Source: a virus
IMG/VR virus record: IMGVR_UViG_3300032223_001420
Coordinates: 22,491-86,490 of that record
Direction: 5' to 3' (one strand)
Length of the DNA: 64,000 nt
The notes under the pieces are model-generated. The model ran no database searches and was not told the DNA's origin. It worked only from the letters and a program-made list of their open reading frames with translations. This document shows positions 61,178 to 64,000 of this stretch, in pieces. The position numbers and the translations under genes were made by a program. Numbering within the stretch: the first letter of the stretch is position 1; every line of letters begins with the position of its first letter.

Positions 61178-61717
61178 ATGACAATTCTCAACAGAAATCC
61201 ATCCAATCCAAACATGTTGCAACCGAATAAGTTCACGCTGAACTTGTCGAGGGCACCTAATCTGCAATACTTTTGTCAGACAGTAACACTGCCAGGTCTT
61301 TCTACATCCGAGATACCGATCAACAACCCATTCGTTGAACTATATGCTCCAGGTGAGAAAGCAATCTATGACACACTGAATGTCACATTCTTAGTTGATC
61401 AAGAGATGAAAGGTTGGTTAGAAATACATGATTGGCTTCGTGGTATGACATTCCCAACATCGTTTGAAGAGTATGTCAAACTTGGGCAACAAAACAGATT
61501 TACTTCAGCCGCAGCATCGAAGACACCGCAGTATTCTGATGGTTCAGTGACGATTCTTTCTGCTTCAAACAAACCTTATTTTAAAATAAACTTCGTAAAC
61601 TTATTCCCGATTGCTTTGGGTGGGTTTATGATGTCTGCTACAGATACACCAGAGACTATTATTACCTCTGATGCTACATTTAGATTTACCTATTTTAATG
61701 TTGAAAAATTGATATAA
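61178..61717 (+). CDS. Tube-fold virion protein after capsid gene (possible gp3 of related phages)
   Basis: The ATG at 61178 is preferred (MTILNRNPSNPNML, 179 residues); an upstream in-frame GTG would read through the terminator hairpin. The sequence has a tube-type layout: NKFTLNLSRAPNLQYFCQTV, LPGLSTSEIPINNPF, YDTLNVTFLVDQEMKGWLEI and FKINFVNLFPIALGG. Related phages have a gene here that I recall annotated as gp3 (tail completion), but the fold pattern is closer to gp19. The exact role is therefore uncertain. No ribosome site is visible. Confidence 0.7.
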   Translation: MTILNRNPSNPNMLQPNKFTLNLSRAPNLQYFCQTVTLPGLSTSEIPINNPFVELYAPGEKAIYDTLNVTFLVDQEMKGWLEIHDWLRGMTFPTSFEEYVKLGQQNRFTSAAASKTPQYSDGSVTILSASNKPYFKINFVNLFPIALGGFMMSATDTPETIITSDATFRFTYFNVEKLI

Positions 61718-61747
61718 ATGTGATATACTCCTAACAGGAGGTAAATT

Positions 61748-62182
61748 ATGAGTAAACTTGATGATGTATTAAAGATGTGGGCAGACGATTCAAACATAGA
61801 TCGTACAGAGCCAGGTAAAGCACTAATAGATATTCCCAAACTTCACAGTAAGTATCTTAACATTCTATCACAACATAGACTGTTGGTGAAAGATGCTGAG
61901 TTCAAATATAACCGTATGAAGAAACTCAAGTGGGAATATTACACAGGTAAGTTAGATGATGATGACTTGAAGAAACATGGTTGGGAACCATTTCCATTTA
62001 CACTCAAATCCGACATTACTACATACTTAGATGCAGACGAAGATATCAATAAGTATCTTGCATCTAAAATGCTGCATGAAGAAGTTGTTGAAGTGTGTAA
62101 TGCTATATTAAAAGAACTTAACAATCGTACATGGGAGTTAAGGTCTTTCATCGATTGGGAAAAATTTATTCAAGGTGTATAA
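61748..62182 (+). CDS. uvsY: Recombination mediator UvsY
   Basis: This 144-residue protein matches UvsY (T4, 137 residues) in layout: an N-terminal helix, HSKYLNILSQHRLLVKDAEF, then YYTGKLDDDDL and a helical C-terminus. UvsY loads the UvsX recombinase onto ssDNA coated with gp32. A clear AACAGGAGG ribosome site lies at 61733-61741. Upstream TGATATACT may be a sigma-70-type -10 for middle or early expression. The stop overlaps the next ATG (TAATG). Confidence 0.9.
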   Translation: MSKLDDVLKMWADDSNIDRTEPGKALIDIPKLHSKYLNILSQHRLLVKDAEFKYNRMKKLKWEYYTGKLDDDDLKKHGWEPFPFTLKSDITTYLDADEDINKYLASKMLHEEVVEVCNAILKELNNRTWELRSFIDWEKFIQGV

Positions 62183-62610
62183 TGCGAATTGATCCGAGTA
62201 AAGACTTAATACAACATCACAGTAAAGAATACCCAATGGAAGTTGGTGCTCCAGTCTTTGCTCCGGTTGCGGTAAAAGAAGAGAAAGATAAAAGTTTGAA
62301 TGTAGCAAAACTACATGCCAAACAAGAGTATGAACGCATCATGGAACAAGTTGACGTTCTACGCAAACAAGCTGAATCGTTGATGCGTAGATTAGATGTC
62401 ACTCACATTGTTCATGAATCTGATTGCAGTTTCAATCCAGGTTTCAATCAAACATATTACATTTATTTCAGTAACATACGAAATAAGAATGTGGTTATGT
62501 GTACTCATCCAGATCAATGGTGCATAGGTGGTATCCCAGAACATTTAAATTTTATTGTTGCTATTCGAAAGAAAGGTGATAGCACATGGGAAGAAGTTTT
62601 GGATGAATGA
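62182..62610 (+). CDS. DUF2452-family protein
   Basis: This 142-residue protein starts at the ATG overlapping the uvsY stop. It has a helical region with AKQEYERIMEQVDVLRKQAE, then FNPGFNQTYYIYF and MCTHPDQWCIGG and a D-S-T-W near the end. That order fits DUF2452, a family of unknown function found in T4-like phages and bacteria. It is in the uvsY-uvsW operon, so a role in recombination or replication is possible but unproven. It overlaps the uvsW start by 8 bases. Confidence 0.75.
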   Translation: MRIDPSKDLIQHHSKEYPMEVGAPVFAPVAVKEEKDKSLNVAKLHAKQEYERIMEQVDVLRKQAESLMRRLDVTHIVHESDCSFNPGFNQTYYIYFSNIRNKNVVMCTHPDQWCIGGIPEHLNFIVAIRKKGDSTWEEVLDE

Positions 62611-64000
62611 TTTAGTTCTCTATAAACAGAATGAAGCATTTATTCGTTTTGCATGTGAGAAAAGTGTTGCTCAAGAGTTAGCAGATTATTTTACGTTTTA
62701 TGTTCCTGGCTATCAATTTATGCCAGCATACAAGAATCGGTTATGGGATGGTAAGATACGATTAGCTGATTTACGTTCGTTCACAATATATCATGGTCTT
62801 GTTCCATACATAGAAAAATTTTGTACCGAAAGAAATTACAAGTTAGAGATTGACACAGTAATCAATTCTACTACAGATTTCTCTCTTATAGAGGCAAAAG
62901 AATTCGTTGATACGTTAAAACTGCCTCATGAAGTTCGTGACTATCAATTAAAAGCATTTGTTCAAGCAATACGAACTAAGCGAATGCTTTTACTATCACC
63001 GACAGCATCAGGTAAATCGTTAATTCAATATCTGATTCTACGATACATTCAAAAACAAAAACACAAAAAAGGTTTGCTGATTGTTCCTACCACATCATTG
63101 GTAGAACAGATGTATAAAGACTTTGCAGATTATGGTTATGATTCAGAGAAATACTGTCATCGTCAATACTCAGGTAAAGACAAAGTAACCGATAAGTTAT
63201 TGACGATTACAACTTGGCAGTCTATCTACAAGAATCCACCAGAATACTTTGAACAGTTTGATTTTGTTCTTGGTGATGAAGCACATCAATTCAAAGCAAA
63301 GTCATTGACAACTATCATGACTGGTCTGACTAAAGCAAAATACAGAATTGGTTGTACAGGTACAATTGATGGTACGAATACACATCGATTAGTATTAGAA
63401 GGTTTGTTTGGACCGCTTTATCAATCTACCACAACTGCTGAACTGATTGAGAAGAAACAATTAGCAGACTTTAAAATTAAAGCGTTGATACTAAAGTATC
63501 CAGAAGACGTTTGTAAGTTAGCACGTGGCTGGGACTATCAAAATGAGATAGAATATATAGTAAAGAACGGCTACCGCAACGACTTTATTCGTAATCTTGT
63601 TTTGTCTTTAGAAGGCAACTCACTTGTATTATTTAACTTGGTAGAAAAACATGGTAAAATACTTCATAAACTTATTGAAGAGGAAGCTGGTAATCGCCAC
63701 GTTTTCTTTGTGTATGGTGGAACTGACGTTGAAGTCCGTGAGCAAGTCCGTGAGATCACAGAAAAACAAAATGATGCAATCATCGTTGCTTCCTATGGTA
63801 CTTTTTCCACTGGTATTAATATACGTAATCTTCATAATGTTGTTTTTGCCTCCCCTTCTAAGTCAAGAGTACGCAATTTACAATCGATAGGTAGAGGATT
63901 AAGAATAGGCGAAAATAAAACTGAAGCTGTTTTATATGACATTGTAGACGATTTTCGTATCGGTAAATTTGCCAATTTCACCTTGAAACATTTTGCCGAA
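62603..64000 (+). CDS. uvsW: SF2 helicase UvsW, partial at right edge
   Basis: The frame is open from the ATG at 62603 to the window end (466 codons). T4 UvsW has 503 residues, so about 40 are missing. Motifs are VRDYQLKAF (111-119), Walker A SPTASGKS (132-139), DEAH (225-228), TGT (252-254) and QSIGRGLR near 425-432. The N-terminal 100 residues are the UvsW DNA-binding domain (PAYKNRLWDGKIRL). UvsW unwinds branched DNA and R-loops and aids the switch to recombination-dependent replication. Confidence 0.95.
   Translation, partial: MNDLVLYKQNEAFIRFACEKSVAQELADYFTFYVPGYQFMPAYKNRLWDGKIRLADLRSFTIYHGLVPYIEKFCTERNYKLEIDTVINSTTDFSLIEAKEFVDTLKLPHEVRDYQLKAFVQAIRTKRMLLLSPTASGKSLIQYLILRYIQKQKHKKGLLIVPTTSLVEQMYKDFADYGYDSEKYCHRQYSGKDKVTDKLLTITTWQSIYKNPPEYFEQFDFVLGDEAHQFKAKSLTTIMTGLTKAKYRIGCTGTIDGTNTHRLVLEGLFGPLYQSTTTAELIEKKQLADFKIKALILKYPEDVCKLARGWDYQNEIEYIVKNGYRNDFIRNLVLSLEGNSLVLFNLVEKHGKILHKLIEEEAGNRHVFFVYGGTDVEVREQVREITEKQNDAIIVASYGTFSTGINIRNLHNVVFASPSKSRVRNLQSIGRGLRIGENKTEAVLYDIVDDFRIGKFANFTLKHFAE

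Noticed and set aside
62131-62181. Upstream in-frame extension of the DUF2452 gene
   Set aside because: The extension lies inside uvsY. The ATG at 62182 overlaps the uvsY stop, the same TAATG arrangement seen elsewhere in the window.
1-64000. tRNA genes, insertion sequences, integrase or attachment sites
   Set aside because: No cloverleaf sequence, transposase or integrase was seen. The few intergenic gaps are short and contain promoters or terminators only.

Overview
This window is part of the genome of a contractile-tailed phage of the T4 superfamily. It is AT-rich and packed with virion genes, with no gap above about 110 bases between genes. Evidence for the affiliation is the run of recognisable T4-type structural genes in conserved order: 13-14-15-16-17-18-19-20-67-68-21-22-23, followed by uvsY and uvsW. 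The order 23, a tube-fold gene, uvsY, uvsW, and the many long repetitive virion proteins, resemble the exo-T-even phages of aquatic bacteria (cyanophage and pelagiphage types) more than T4 itself. No photosynthesis gene, tRNA or other host marker lies in the window, so the host cannot be named.

Layout. Positions 1-7653 are on the minus strand. Read in the transcription direction they are gp4 (head completion), a probable gp2 DNA end protector, a tube-fold baseplate protein (gp54-like) and a gp26-type protein. The gp26-type gene ends on a slippery sequence and continues in the -1 frame. Three related tail-core genes follow; the middle one carries an intact T4-type lysozyme domain, and the third runs off the left edge. 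From 7687 everything is on the plus strand. Baseplate genes come first (48, 53, 27, 5, a PAAR tip, 25, 6, a giant 7-like gene, a fibre, 8, and a 2088-residue DUF4815 protein). A fibre region follows at 28.6-43.7 kb, with three paralogous glycine-rich proteins, small beta-rich proteins and an Ala/Asn heptad-repeat fibre. Then come a 1044-residue virion protein, the neck and terminase genes (13-17, with a Dps-like gene between the terminase subunits), sheath, tube, portal, prohead core, protease, scaffold and major capsid genes. The right edge has recombination genes uvsY, a DUF2452 gene and most of uvsW.

Regulation. T4-type late promoter motifs (TATAAATA, CTAAATA, ATAAATACTAT) stand before many transcription blocks. 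Three hairpin-plus-T-run terminators are visible: after 39888, between genes 19 and 20, and after gene 23. Many neighbours overlap as TAATG or ATGA, suggesting coupled translation.

Most notable points are: a candidate programmed -1 frameshift in the tail-chaperone-like gene; the cell-wall lysozyme sitting in a tail-core protein rather than in gp5; a Dps-like protein inside the terminase operon; beta-rich modules shared among unrelated baseplate and neck proteins; and a duplicated three-gene fibre cassette.
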